This document shows, one piece after another, positions 49,323 through 58,502 of a DNA stretch of 64,000 nt. This DNA comes from JAVJSD01 sp040219575 (GTDB taxonomy: Bacteria; Planctomycetota; Planctomycetia; Pirellulales; Pirellulaceae). Numbering within the stretch: position 1 is the first letter of the stretch; every line of letters starts with the position of its first letter. Below the pieces are notes generated by a model. It was not told the DNA's origin. It saw only the letters and a program-made list of their open reading frames with translations, and did no database searches. The DNA lies in the NCBI GenBank assembly GCA_040219575.1, contig JAVJSD010000014.1:1-64000 (forward strand), written 5' to 3'. The position numbers and the translations under genes were made by a program.

Positions 49323-50660
49323 GTGAAAATACTGCGAACTCTGCGACTTGTTGTGTTGTGTCTGCCGGCGCTGATGATCGTCGCGGGGCCGTCGGCGGCG
49401 ATCGGTGAAGAGTCGGTGGCGCAGATCGCCGCGTCGTTCCGGCGGCAGATGCGGAGCAGGAACGTGGAGTCGCGCTTCGAGGCGATCGGCAAGCTGGCCG
49501 AGGCGCCCGCGGCCGATGCGGCCGAGTTGTTGTTTGCGTACGCCTTCGACGACTCGTCGCCCGCCGTAAGCTACGCGGCGGTGCAGGCGCTGAGCCGCCG
49601 CGAGGATCAGGAGGCTGTGGGCCGCGCGCTATTCGCGCAAATCGAGGAAACCACGCGCACGAGACGAATGGACCAGCGCGTCTGCCTGGCCTTGCCGCTG
49701 GTGGCCAACTGCGGCGTGGGCGACGTGCAGCGCGCCACGATGCGGTATCTGGATGAATTGCTGGAGACGAAACGGGGCGACCTGCTGCTGGTGCTGGGCC
49801 TGATCGACGACATGGGCCGGTTCGGCGACACCGCCGCCGCCGTGCAAACCTTGGAGATGCTCTCGCAGGCCGAGCATTTCAAGTCGCACTTCGGCTATCG
49901 CCGCAGCGTGGCGATGGCGGCCGCACAGATCACCGAGCCGCGGGGAATCAAGTTCATGATCGAGCTGTTGCCCCGCACCAACGGCCTCGCCCGGCATGAG
50001 CTCGTCGAAGCCTTGACCGACGCCACCGGCCAAAAGCTGGGCGCCGACGACCGGCTCTGGCGGGAGTGGTGGAACGCCCGCTCCGAAGGGAAGCCGCTCC
50101 CGGAGGTGGAAGCCTCGCAGTCGCAGCAGGTCGTCGCCCAGGACGGGCCTCAGTACTACGGCATTCCCCTGCACGCTGGGCGGATCGTGTTCGTGCTGGA
50201 CGTCTCCGGCAGCATGGCGGGCGGGCGGATCGAGGCCGCCAAGCGGGAACTGATCAGGGCGGTCGAGTCCCTGCCGACGACGACGGAGTTCGACGTGGTG
50301 TTGTACAACAGCCGCGTCGAGCGCTGGCAGCCCAAGCTGGTGCCGGCCGACAGGGAAATGAAGGCGCTGCTGACGAAGTCGATCGAGTCGGAAACCGGCT
50401 CCGGCAAGACGTCGTCGTACAAGGCGCTGCAGGAGGCCTTCGAACTGGACCCGGAAGCGATCTACTTCCTATCCGACGGAGAGCCCACCGATGCAACGCC
50501 CGCCAAAATTCTCACCGAGATCACCGAACTCAACCGCGAGCGGCGCGTCTCGCTGCACGCCATCGGCATCGGCACCGCCTTCGGCGCGCCTGTCTTCCGC
50601 GAATTCCTGCAAGCCCTCTCCGGCGCCAATCTCGGCGAGTTCCGCGCGGTGAACCGCTGA
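49323..50660 (+). CDS. Secreted HEAT-repeat and von Willebrand A domain protein
   Basis: 445 residues from GTG 49323, which has a GGAGGTG ribosome site. A signal sequence (LRLVVLCLPALMIVAGPSAA) precedes HEAT-like repeats (about 30-260). The VWA domain follows, with a MIDAS in GRIVFVLDVSGSMAGGRIEA (DVSGSM near residue 292), and Thr/Asp MIDAS residues in TSSYKALQEAF and FLSDGEPTDATP. Metal-dependent binding of a protein partner in the periplasm is likely. It converges with the kinase-methyltransferase gene, 31 bp apart. Confidence 0.85.
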   Translation: MKILRTLRLVVLCLPALMIVAGPSAAIGEESVAQIAASFRRQMRSRNVESRFEAIGKLAEAPAADAAELLFAYAFDDSSPAVSYAAVQALSRREDQEAVGRALFAQIEETTRTRRMDQRVCLALPLVANCGVGDVQRATMRYLDELLETKRGDLLLVLGLIDDMGRFGDTAAAVQTLEMLSQAEHFKSHFGYRRSVAMAAAQITEPRGIKFMIELLPRTNGLARHELVEALTDATGQKLGADDRLWREWWNARSEGKPLPEVEASQSQQVVAQDGPQYYGIPLHAGRIVFVLDVSGSMAGGRIEAAKRELIRAVESLPTTTEFDVVLYNSRVERWQPKLVPADREMKALLTKSIESETGSGKTSSYKALQEAFELDPEAIYFLSDGEPTDATPAKILTEITELNRERRVSLHAIGIGTAFGAPVFREFLQALSGANLGEFRAVNR

Positions 50661-50691
50661 CTGGCGGTCCGATGATCGTTTTCCACAATCG

Positions 50692-52596
50692 TCAGAGCCC
50701 GGGCATTTCCTGGAGAGCCTCCTCGGAAATTCGGCGTTTTTCTGCAACGATGAAGTAACACGGACTCCAAACCGGATAACGCTCGGCGCTACTGCGAATG
50801 AGCTGTTCAATGGCCTTGGTGAGTTCCTCCTCGGAGTATAGATCACACCAGGAGTATCCTCCTGCGGCGAACTTCTCTTTGAGTGCTTCGCGCGTCAAGA
50901 AGTCGCGATCGAGGAATCGTTCGAGATGGACGATTTCAAACCCACCGCTGTGCAGATGCGACACGATCGTGGAGAGAGGTGCGAACTTCTCCAATGCCGC
51001 CGCCCGGGCGCGCTTGAACACGCGATACCAGCCGACGTGGTCGATGAGTTCTCGGCAACGGACCCTCATGACGAGTCGGCCGCTTTCCTCGAGCGCGGCG
51101 TATAGCTGTTGCAGCACCTCCGGGGCGCAGTCCTTCAATTGAGAAAACACCGAAGAGAGCAAGATGCAATCGAACGAGTTGTTGGATTCAGGCAACACTT
51201 CGTCGAGCCGCAGGAGGTTGCCGCAGATAAACCTGACTCTTTGGGAGAGGTCACGAATATGGGGGCCGACGAACTCCTCGCGACTCGCTGTGACGTGCAA
51301 GGCCAGATTCGCCGTGGCCTTATCGGATCCGGAGCGAACCCGCTCGGCTTTCAATTCGGCGAGTCGCAGCATTTCCGCACTGTAGTCTACGCCGATCACG
51401 CGGCAGCCACTTTGCGAGGCGAGCGGAATCGCGAATCGCCCAGTCCCACAGCCGGCGTCAAGGACGACCGAAGAGGCATTGATCCGTCCGAACTGAATGA
51501 TGCGGTCAACCCAGGCCCGCATCCGTTGTGGCGGAATCCAACGTGTGCGATCGTAGCTTTCGCCGTAGCCGAATCGAGTTTGCGACCTTTTTAGGAAAGC
51601 GCTTTCGTTGATGGGTACCGTCACCGAGCGGCGCTTGCGAAATAGCTCGTCAGAACGCGCCGACTTGATTGCGGCCGGGGACAATTCACCAGCGACATGG
51701 AGCGAGGCGAGGTAATTCGCGCGATGCAGCGATTCCTCCACCCCCAGCGACTCTCCCACATGGTGGTGCAGAAACGCCGAGCAGAAGATGTCACCCGCGC
51801 CATTGGTGTTGGCCGGCGCATCGACGTGAAATCCCCTCACCGAAATATCATCGTGGGCCTGTGTTGCAATCGCGCCCTGCGAGGAGAGCGTGGTCACGAC
51901 CATTTTGCACGACAGTCCTTCTAGGATCGCATGCGCCGCTTTCAACGGTTCGTCGGACAGTGCCAGCTGGCTCTCGGGCTGCATGGAAAAGCAATCGGCT
52001 AGCATTGCCAATTCCGCGCGGTTGCCAAACAAGTAATCGACAAGTCCCTTTAGATGAAGAATGTTCCCGGAGCAGTGCTTGATCAGCTTGGACATATCAG
52101 CCGAAATCGGTACACCCGGATGCGTTGCGCGGAAATCACGCAGCCAGAGAGCGAGCGGATGCTGCTCACAGTCGATCAGCTGATTGATCGTCGATACATG
52201 GACGATATGGGCGCGTGCTTTAGACGCCTCAGGCAAGAGCAAGCTTCGCGCCGTCGCCGTCGTGTCGCTGTGCATCAAGTATCGCGCGTGTCCCTCCATG
52301 TCGACGAAGACGACGTTCACGGGCGTGGGTGTGTCGTCGGACTTCGCAATCCGGCTGGCGAACTCCTCACCGCGAAGGTATTGATCCAGCAGCCAGCCTT
52401 CGGAATCCTTTCCCGCGTATCCGTAGGCGACCACATCGTGGCCCAGCATACTCATCGCACGAGCGCAGTGGTAAGCGCCGCCGCCTGGCGCAAGCCGAAC
52501 TCTTCCGACTCTTTGCGCAACGAAACGAGGTGGCATTTGGGTCGCGTTTTGGACGACGACGTCGACCAAGGTTCGGCCAATGCAAATGACATCCAT
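50692..52596 (-). CDS. Fusion of PfkB carbohydrate/nucleoside kinase and class I methyltransferase
   Basis: 634 residues from ATG 52596; an in-frame GTG at 52608 is possible. Residues 1-310 are PfkB/ribokinase-like: MDVICIGRTLVDVVV, substrate-side GGGAYHCARAMSMLG, and the catalytic NGAGDIFCSAFL near 269. The usual Asn of motif 1 (GGxxxN) is not clear; YHC stands there, so the substrate may differ. Residues 350-620 are a SAM-dependent methyltransferase with motif I VVLDAGCGTGRFAIPLASQS near 380, VIGVDYSAEMLRLAE and FDCILLSSVFSQL. Fusion suggests sequential phosphorylation and methylation of one small molecule; substrate unknown. An XRE regulator gene ends 21 bp upstream. The fusion is rare as far as I know. 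Confidence 0.82.
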   Translation of the reverse strand: MDVICIGRTLVDVVVQNATQMPPRFVAQRVGRVRLAPGGGAYHCARAMSMLGHDVVAYGYAGKDSEGWLLDQYLRGEEFASRIAKSDDTPTPVNVVFVDMEGHARYLMHSDTTATARSLLLPEASKARAHIVHVSTINQLIDCEQHPLALWLRDFRATHPGVPISADMSKLIKHCSGNILHLKGLVDYLFGNRAELAMLADCFSMQPESQLALSDEPLKAAHAILEGLSCKMVVTTLSSQGAIATQAHDDISVRGFHVDAPANTNGAGDIFCSAFLHHHVGESLGVEESLHRANYLASLHVAGELSPAAIKSARSDELFRKRRSVTVPINESAFLKRSQTRFGYGESYDRTRWIPPQRMRAWVDRIIQFGRINASSVVLDAGCGTGRFAIPLASQSGCRVIGVDYSAEMLRLAELKAERVRSGSDKATANLALHVTASREEFVGPHIRDLSQRVRFICGNLLRLDEVLPESNNSFDCILLSSVFSQLKDCAPEVLQQLYAALEESGRLVMRVRCRELIDHVGWYRVFKRARAAALEKFAPLSTIVSHLHSGGFEIVHLERFLDRDFLTREALKEKFAAGGYSWCDLYSEEELTKAIEQLIRSSAERYPVWSPCYFIVAEKRRISEEALQEMPGL

Positions 52597-52617
52597 GGGC
52601 GTCACCAACCTGGCCCA

Positions 52618-53025
52618 CTAGGAGCGGACTGCGGGTCGAGGCGCGATGCTTTCTTCGTCAACGCCGATTTCCGACAACTGAGAGATTGCATCCGAGAGCG
52701 CGGCGACTCGGCGACGTACAGAGTCGGGCATGTCTTCGTGTTTCGGGTCGCTTGCCCAGGCTTGAAAAATACATTCGGCGAACGGGACGCCAAGCGCGTA
52801 GCTCAATTTTGACAGTTGAGTCCAAGTTGGGTTCCCGACTCCCGTTTCGATCTCGTGCACAAAGGACTTTCCGATCCCCGCCCGCGCCGCCATCTCCCGT
52901 TGACTCATCCCAACCGACTCGCGGCGCGATCGAATGTACATCCCGACATGTTTCAGAAGCGATCGGGACTTTTCCTCAAGATCATGGAGTCGTGCAGTTT
53001 TGTCCGATGCGATTCGTTCGTCCAT
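52618..53025 (-). CDS. XRE-family transcriptional regulator
   Basis: 135 residues from ATG 53025, five bases after a perfect GGAGG ribosome site (the longer TTG start is not used). The helix-turn-helix is YIRSRRESVGMSQREMAARA, GIGKSFVHEIETGVGNPTWT, with recognition-helix residues GKSFVHEIE. The C-terminal half (SDPKHEDMPDSVRRRVAALS) may form a ligand or dimer region. It probably regulates its own operon with the kinase-methyltransferase. No inducer can be read. Confidence 0.85.
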   Translation of the reverse strand: MDERIASDKTARLHDLEEKSRSLLKHVGMYIRSRRESVGMSQREMAARAGIGKSFVHEIETGVGNPTWTQLSKLSYALGVPFAECIFQAWASDPKHEDMPDSVRRRVAALSDAISQLSEIGVDEESIAPRPAVRS

Positions 53026-53074
53026 GTCTTCCTCCAATCAAAATCGTAAATTGATCTGCGCGTTCTGATCAGGA

Positions 53075-53314
53075 TTAGAGCCTGACGACAATTCGGTGCA
53101 AACGCTGCATCAGGACATCGTCGTCCTTCAAGCCGGCGCCGGCGATCATGCCCGCAAGGAGAACTTTGGCGTATTCGCGTTTCTCGGGGCCGGAATAGCC
53201 AAATCCCGCGATCTCGTTGTCCAGGTCGTGTCTGCTTAACTGCCCTTCGCCAAAGGCGTAGAGAGCCTCTAGGAACCGGTCCAACGACCCCATCTCGTAG
53301 TCTTGGTATCCCAT
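53075..53314 (-). CDS. Small protein of unknown function, first gene of the XRE/kinase unit
   Basis: 79 residues (MGYQDYEMGSLDRFLEALYA ... LMQRLHRIVVRL) from ATG 53314, with a GGAAGG ribosome sequence seven bases away. Helical, acidic N-terminal part, FGYSGPEKREYAKVLLAGMI in the middle. It lies 49 bp upstream of the XRE gene on the same strand. I do not recognise a family; a RiPP precursor or regulator are possible, but no leader cleavage motif is visible. Confidence 0.6.
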   Translation of the reverse strand: MGYQDYEMGSLDRFLEALYAFGEGQLSRHDLDNEIAGFGYSGPEKREYAKVLLAGMIAGAGLKDDDVLMQRLHRIVVRL

Positions 53315-53360
53315 GGTTTCGCCTTCCGTAGAGAACTTTGAACCTCCGAGACGCCAAACG

Positions 53361-53383
53361 CCTGCCCGCTGTCAGCGGGCAGG
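53361..53383 (-). terminator. Hairpin terminator between DnaJ-like/LamG gene and the small gene
   Basis: CCTGCCCGCT and AGCGGGCAGG form a 10-bp stem with 3-nt loop, followed on the minus strand by CGTTTGG. The T run is short, so efficiency is uncertain, but it suits the end of the 53495-56965 gene. Confidence 0.6.
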
Positions 53384-53494
53384 TTTGTAGTTTAGCTGTC
53401 CTCGCGATCGAAGGTCAAGCGAAATTCCCCAACGCCTGGTTGGAAAAACGGCGGCGAAATCAGCTTCAGCTATCACGATCAACAGGCGTCGGAG

Positions 53495-56400
53495 CTAGCG
53501 AATCAGAAGCTTGGCTTCGTCGACGCTGAGGGCCTCGCTCTTGACGCTGATTTCGAGTTCGGCGTCGGTCACGAGTTGTCCCGCCCAGGAGAACGAACGG
53601 CCGGCGGCGTCCTGCCAGAGTCCGCCGAAGCCCCATCCGCCGAAGGCCGATTTGTCCTTCGTGCCGAGATACGGTTGCCCGGCGGTGCTGACCGGCAGGC
53701 CGCCCGCGGCCGCGCCCAGGAAGGGGACGCCGCCGCTGTCGGTGCTGGTCGTCCACATCAGGTTCTGCGAGAGCAATCCGCCCGAGGCGAGTAGCTCCTT
53801 GGTGATGGGCAGGATCACCAGTTGCCCGGTGTCGGTGCGCCGCAGTCGCAGGAACTTGATCGTGTCGGCGACCTCGTCCAGGGGAACGGCGAAGGCCTGC
53901 TCATTATCGACCTTGGTGTTCCACAGCGCGGGACTGCCGCCGCGAAAGATGACCCGCCAGCCGTCGTTCTGGGCCGTTTCGTACTCCCGCAGGCGACGCT
54001 CGGCGACGAGCTTGCCGAGGTCGTCCGCCTCGAGATGGGGAACGGCCAGACGGTACCAATGCATCGCCCGGCGCTGCATGGCGGGCAGATAGACGGCGGC
54101 GATCGTCGGGGCGGATTCGCTCGACGTCGCGGCGGCGGACGCATCCCACCAGCCGTCGCCAAGTTGAACCTGTTTGCCAGGATCGGCGGGAGCGTCGCTT
54201 TCGAGCAACGCCAACGTGCGGAGACTTTCATCGCCTCCCTTGGCCAGGTGCGCCAGGCCGTTGGCCCAATCGTCGCGAACGAAACAGTGGTACATCCCCA
54301 CCGCCAGGTTGGCCTGGGGATCGTCCGGGTTCGCGGCCAGCGTCTCGCGAGAGGTCGCCAACTCGCTGAACTTCTCCGCCAACTCGCCGATCTGCTTCTG
54401 CCGCTCGCCGATGTCGCGGATAAGCGTGGTCGCCCGGGCCTGCCGGGCGGCGGCGTGGGCGATCTGCAGCGCTTGCCGAGCGGTCTCGAAGTCGTCGCGT
54501 CGAACGGCCTGCTCCGCCACCTCACGAGCACCTTCGGCCAGCGGCAGAGCGCGTCCGGCGTTGGCGATTCGGGCCGCGACGGGCAGCACTTCGCTCTGTT
54601 GCGTGAAGACCTCGATGCGATAGTCGTCCGCCATGCGATCGATGACCGAAAACGCAGCCGGCAGGTCGCCTGCTTGGGCGAAGGCGTCGCGGGCCGCAAC
54701 AAGCAGTGCGTAACGCCCGGTCAGATCGCTGGTCGTGGCTTCGGCGCCGCGAAGCAGTTTTTCGGCGAGTAATTGCTTCTGCGCGGGATTCTTGGCGGAG
54801 GCGATCTCGTCTTTGTAGGCTTGGCGAACGCGCTCGTGCGCCGGGGCGAGGTCGGCGTCGGCGGGCACGTCGGCCAACTCCTTGGCGACGATCGTGGGCG
54901 GCGTCGGCGGAATGCCGGCAAGCGTCGCAATCTGCTCGGCCGTGAGGGCGCGATCGAACAACTGCGCCTGGTCGATCGAACCGACGAGCAGCCCATCGGC
55001 CGGCGGCGAGCGGCGGCCGAAAGCGATCTGCGCCTCGCCCGCATGAAAAGTCGCGACTTCGCGCTCGACGATCTCGGCATAGGGCTTTCCGTTTCGATAG
55101 AGCGAGACAGTCCCGTCGACGTGATACACGACCGCCAGATGAACCGGCTGACGATCGGCCGCGGTTTCCTCCGCTGCGTCGTATCCCTTGAGGCGGCGGC
55201 GACGCTGGCCGACGGCTTGCCAGGTGCGGGCCGGTTCGGCGGCGAAGACGAGCGCGTCGTATAACAGATCACGCCGGGCGGCGCCCTGGGCGATGCTCAT
55301 CACCCCTCCCTCGCGCTGGTCGAGGGCGGCGAGCGTGAGCCAGACTTCGAGCGTTTTCTCCGTCAGCTCAAGGGGCGTCGCCGCGGTGACCACGAAACTC
55401 GAACCGTCGAGCCACAACCGACCGCTGTTGACCTTCGCGCCCCCCTGCGCGGCGCCATGCATCTCGCCGACCTCGTCACGAAGATCTTCGTTGAAGGTCC
55501 AACGCGCAAGCGGCGCGGGCGGCTCGGTGACGGTGGGGGGCGGCGCCGGCTTCTCAACGCGCGAGAGTTCGAGGGCGAGAATCTCGAAACCCGCGTCCTC
55601 GACGGCCAGGTAGAGCGCGCCGTCGTGGGGAATCGTCCAATCGGCGGCGGGCGATAGCGACGCGGCGTCGCCCTGCCACTGAAAGACGGTTTCGCCGGCC
55701 TCATCTCCCAGGGCTCCCGCGGTGACCGTCACCTGGTCGTCGACCACCTCCAACACCAGTTGCGTTTCCTTGTCGGGTGCGAACAGTGGCGTAGCGCGCC
55801 GCGCCAACGGCGCCTCGACGACCGACTTGCCGTCGATCCCCTCCACGCCCGAGGAAACGCCCCCCTCGTCGATTCGCAGCAGCACCTGTCGTGGCGCATC
55901 TCCGAACACCAGCCCGACGCCCAAGCCGCCCAGACCGCTGCGTCGCACGGCGATTAGCTTCAGGCGGTAATCTTTGGGGGGTGCAATCGGCGCGGCGAGC
56001 AGGTTGATCGGAGCCCGGGTGCCGAGCAACTTCTCCTCCAAGGGATCGGGCGGCAGAACCTCCAACGGCCCGTCGTCGCGTCGGTTCCAGGTTCCCCGGA
56101 CGGCGCCGTTGGCGGGATCGATGGCCGCCAACAGATCAACCGGCGAGGAGGCCATTTCTCGCAGTGCGAACGGTTCCGGCAGCGAAGGGGGCGGTTCGGC
56201 CTTTGGCGGCGTGGGCGGCGGCGGATCCGTTGCGACCTCTGGCGGCGGAATAGAACCGGCCTCGGGATCCGCTTCGGGATCGTAGGCCTCGTCCGCAGTC
56301 GGCGGACCATCGGCGTCGGCTTGGGCGACCGTCGGGACCGTGGGAGTCTCGGCGATCGTCGAATCGCGGAACAGCCACAGGACGATGGTCACGAGGAGCG

Positions 56401-56965
56401 CCAGAGCCAGGAAGCCTCCCAGTCCGGCGACTCCCCCCCACAGGGCGATCAAATTCCACGGCAACGATTTCGCGCGATGCGGCTCGTCCGTGGCGACGCT
56501 TTCGGGCTTCGCGGGTGATGATCTGGCAGGCGATGATCTCGCGGGTGCGGGTGCGGGCCTCGGCGGCGGCGCTTTCGGCGGAGCAGTCGTCGTTTCCGGC
56601 AGGGGCGGCGGCGCAGTAGGTGAAGAAGCCGTGGGAATCGCCGCGGCGACCGGGATGCCGACGGGGACCGGTGGAGGCGACGGGGCGAGCTTCGCCCGTA
56701 ACTCCGCGTCATAGGCCTGTTTGCGCTCGGCGCTGAGCAGACAAACACGAGCGGCGGAGATCTCGTTCAGGATCTGCTGGGAGAGGGCGCTGTGACGGCC
56801 GCTCTGGTGACGGCGAACGTGACCCATCTGGCGGTCGGCCGCGTTTTCGATGACCCCCAGCTCGTCTTCAAACAGCTCCAGTCCCAACAGCCGATAGTGA
56901 TGGGGCGGCTGATCCTTGGGAGGGATGCCCAGCCAGACATGATACGCGTTGAATGCGTCGGCCAC
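53495..56965 (-). CDS. Membrane protein with DnaJ-like N-terminus and LamG-like domain
   Basis: About 1156 residues from GTG 56965, preceded by GTGAGG as a ribosome sequence (another GTG at 56977 is possible). Residues about 1-100 are a planctomycete-type DnaJ-like region (ADAFNAYHVWLGIPPKDQPP, HYRLLGLELFEDELGVIENA, EISAARVCLLSAERKQAYDA). A Pro-rich linker leads to a transmembrane helix near 195-218 (VAGLGGFLALALLVTIVLWL). The outer part has beta-rich regions, a LamG-like fold near 500-700 (APLARWTFNEDLRDEVGEMH, VSLYRNGKPYAEIVEREVAT), TPR-like helices and a C-terminal unknown domain. Role unknown, perhaps cell-surface. Confidence 0.78.
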   Translation of the reverse strand: MADAFNAYHVWLGIPPKDQPPHHYRLLGLELFEDELGVIENAADRQMGHVRRHQSGRHSALSQQILNEISAARVCLLSAERKQAYDAELRAKLAPSPPPVPVGIPVAAAIPTASSPTAPPPLPETTTAPPKAPPPRPAPAPARSSPARSSPAKPESVATDEPHRAKSLPWNLIALWGGVAGLGGFLALALLVTIVLWLFRDSTIAETPTVPTVAQADADGPPTADEAYDPEADPEAGSIPPPEVATDPPPPTPPKAEPPPSLPEPFALREMASSPVDLLAAIDPANGAVRGTWNRRDDGPLEVLPPDPLEEKLLGTRAPINLLAAPIAPPKDYRLKLIAVRRSGLGGLGVGLVFGDAPRQVLLRIDEGGVSSGVEGIDGKSVVEAPLARRATPLFAPDKETQLVLEVVDDQVTVTAGALGDEAGETVFQWQGDAASLSPAADWTIPHDGALYLAVEDAGFEILALELSRVEKPAPPPTVTEPPAPLARWTFNEDLRDEVGEMHGAAQGGAKVNSGRLWLDGSSFVVTAATPLELTEKTLEVWLTLAALDQREGGVMSIAQGAARRDLLYDALVFAAEPARTWQAVGQRRRRLKGYDAAEETAADRQPVHLAVVYHVDGTVSLYRNGKPYAEIVEREVATFHAGEAQIAFGRRSPPADGLLVGSIDQAQLFDRALTAEQIATLAGIPPTPPTIVAKELADVPADADLAPAHERVRQAYKDEIASAKNPAQKQLLAEKLLRGAEATTSDLTGRYALLVAARDAFAQAGDLPAAFSVIDRMADDYRIEVFTQQSEVLPVAARIANAGRALPLAEGAREVAEQAVRRDDFETARQALQIAHAAARQARATTLIRDIGERQKQIGELAEKFSELATSRETLAANPDDPQANLAVGMYHCFVRDDWANGLAHLAKGGDESLRTLALLESDAPADPGKQVQLGDGWWDASAAATSSESAPTIAAVYLPAMQRRAMHWYRLAVPHLEADDLGKLVAERRLREYETAQNDGWRVIFRGGSPALWNTKVDNEQAFAVPLDEVADTIKFLRLRRTDTGQLVILPITKELLASGGLLSQNLMWTTSTDSGGVPFLGAAAGGLPVSTAGQPYLGTKDKSAFGGWGFGGLWQDAAGRSFSWAGQLVTDAELEISVKSEALSVDEAKLLIR

Positions 56966-57596
56966 GTTGTACCTCACTCCGATGCCGTTCCGTCACACCA
57001 CCGACATGGGTGGCATGTTGTCCGTCGTCCGCAACCTCCAGAATAACACGGTTGCTCGGAAATGCATGGGACGCGCCGGGAGGGCGAAAGCCGCCGCACG
57101 GTTCTCGGCGAGCGGTGGGCCGAGATTGCGGGACTTGCTCTGCTGCGGAGCAACCAGCGAGTGGTGGCTAGGGGCGGGAACCCTTGGCAGGGTTGTCACT
57201 CGAAAAAAACCGGGCCCCGAAGGGCGGCGAGCCTTTCGGCCGACCGCACTTCGGGGACCCATGCAGCACCTTTCCCCCGTGATACCTATGGCCGCGAATC
57301 CGAGGGTGTTACGAAAACCACAAAGAAAAATGCACGACTTCTTCCCCAACGATCCGGTATTGGGAGAAGAGGTGTTTGCTTGCCGGGAAACAGAGTCCTA
57401 TGATAGGTGCGCAATCGAGGTAACGCGGCATCGCCTGCCGGATCGGCCGGGCGATGCGAAAGCGTTTGCGAGCGAAACTTAGTAAGGACCGAACCGATTC
57501 CGGCGGCGCGCAGGGTTTGGGAAGTGCGGCCCCGTGGTTCAGATTCGCACAGGCGTGCCGACCGCGTTGCGTCGGGCGAACTACGGAGCACCACCC
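56966..57596. other. Gene-free divergent interval
   Basis: About 630 bp between divergent genes. Open frames here look non-coding. A hairpin (CCGAAGGGCGGCGAGCCTTT, about 57212-57236) and a short stem GTGCG/CGCAC near 57524-57550 are visible; promoters for both sides are presumably inside. No tRNA structure could be formed. Confidence 0.4.
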
Positions 57597-58502
57597 ATGA
57601 CGACCATCTTGGTGGTTGACGATTCCGCCGTCGATCGTCGGCTGGTTGCGGGGCTGTTGGAAAAGACCCCCGACTTTCAGGTGGAGTTCGCCGAGCGGGG
57701 CGAGGAAGCCCTCGATCGCATCCGCTCCTCACCGCCCGATCTGGTGATCACCGATCTGTTGATGCCCGAGTTCGACGGCCTGGAGCTGGTCCGCACCTTG
57801 CGCCGCGAACATCCGCTGGTGCCGGTGATCCTGATGACTTCGCGCGGCAACGAGGAGATCGCTCTGCAAGCGCTCAAATCGGGCGCCTCGAACTACTCGC
57901 CCAAGAGTGAACTGTCGCACGATTTGCTGGAGACCGTGCAATCGGTTCTGACCGTGTCGCGGCGGCAGCAGGGGCACAAACGGCTGATGGAGCATCTGCG
58001 CAGCAGTTCGTTTTCGTTCGTGCTTGACAACGACGTCAGCCTGATCGCGCCGTTGGTCGGACTGGTGCAGGAGAAGATGGCCGACGCGGAACTCGGTGAC
58101 GAGGCCGAACGTCTGAGATTGGGCATCGCCCTCGAGGAGGCCCTCACCAACGCGATCTACCACGGGAACCTCGAACTCAACAGCGAAATGCGGCAATCCG
58201 ACGACCGGATGTACTACAATCTTGCACGACAGCGCGTCAAAGAGCTTCCCTACCGCGAACGGCGGATCTACGTCGAGGCGCACTGCAGCAGCGAGGAAGT
58301 CTCCGTGATGGTCCGCGACGAGGGACAGGGATTCGATCCGCACGGATTGCCCGACCCGACCGAACCCGAGAATCTGGAGCGCGCCTACGGCCGCGGCATG
58401 TTGTTGATTCGAACGTTCATGGACGACGTACGCCATAACGCGCGGGGCAACGAGATCACCATGGTCAAACGCCGCAGTCATGGCGAAAGTACTGCTGATT
58501 GA
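57597..58502 (+). CDS. Response regulator with RsbW-like ATPase output domain
   Basis: 301 residues from ATG 57597 with a GGAG sequence nine bases upstream. The receiver (1-125) is intact: ILVVDDSAVD, phospho-acceptor Asp in DLVITDLLMPEFDGLELV, Thr in PVILMTSRG and Lys in GASNYSPKSE. The output domain (about 150-290) has LGIALEEALTNAIYHGNLEL (N box), VRDEGQGFDPHGLPDP (G1) and GRGMLLIRTFMDDV (G2), like anti-sigma/SpoIIAB-type kinases. It probably senses a signal by phosphorylation and changes a partner protein's activity. It overlaps the next gene by 23 bp, so the two are coupled. Confidence 0.88.
   Translation: MTTILVVDDSAVDRRLVAGLLEKTPDFQVEFAERGEEALDRIRSSPPDLVITDLLMPEFDGLELVRTLRREHPLVPVILMTSRGNEEIALQALKSGASNYSPKSELSHDLLETVQSVLTVSRRQQGHKRLMEHLRSSSFSFVLDNDVSLIAPLVGLVQEKMADAELGDEAERLRLGIALEEALTNAIYHGNLELNSEMRQSDDRMYYNLARQRVKELPYRERRIYVEAHCSSEEVSVMVRDEGQGFDPHGLPDPTEPENLERAYGRGMLLIRTFMDDVRHNARGNEITMVKRRSHGESTAD

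Noticed and set aside
57500..57565. Possible tRNA with a GTTCAGATTC loop
   Set aside because: No cloverleaf could be formed: the T stem does not pair and there is no acceptor stem or CCA-compatible end.
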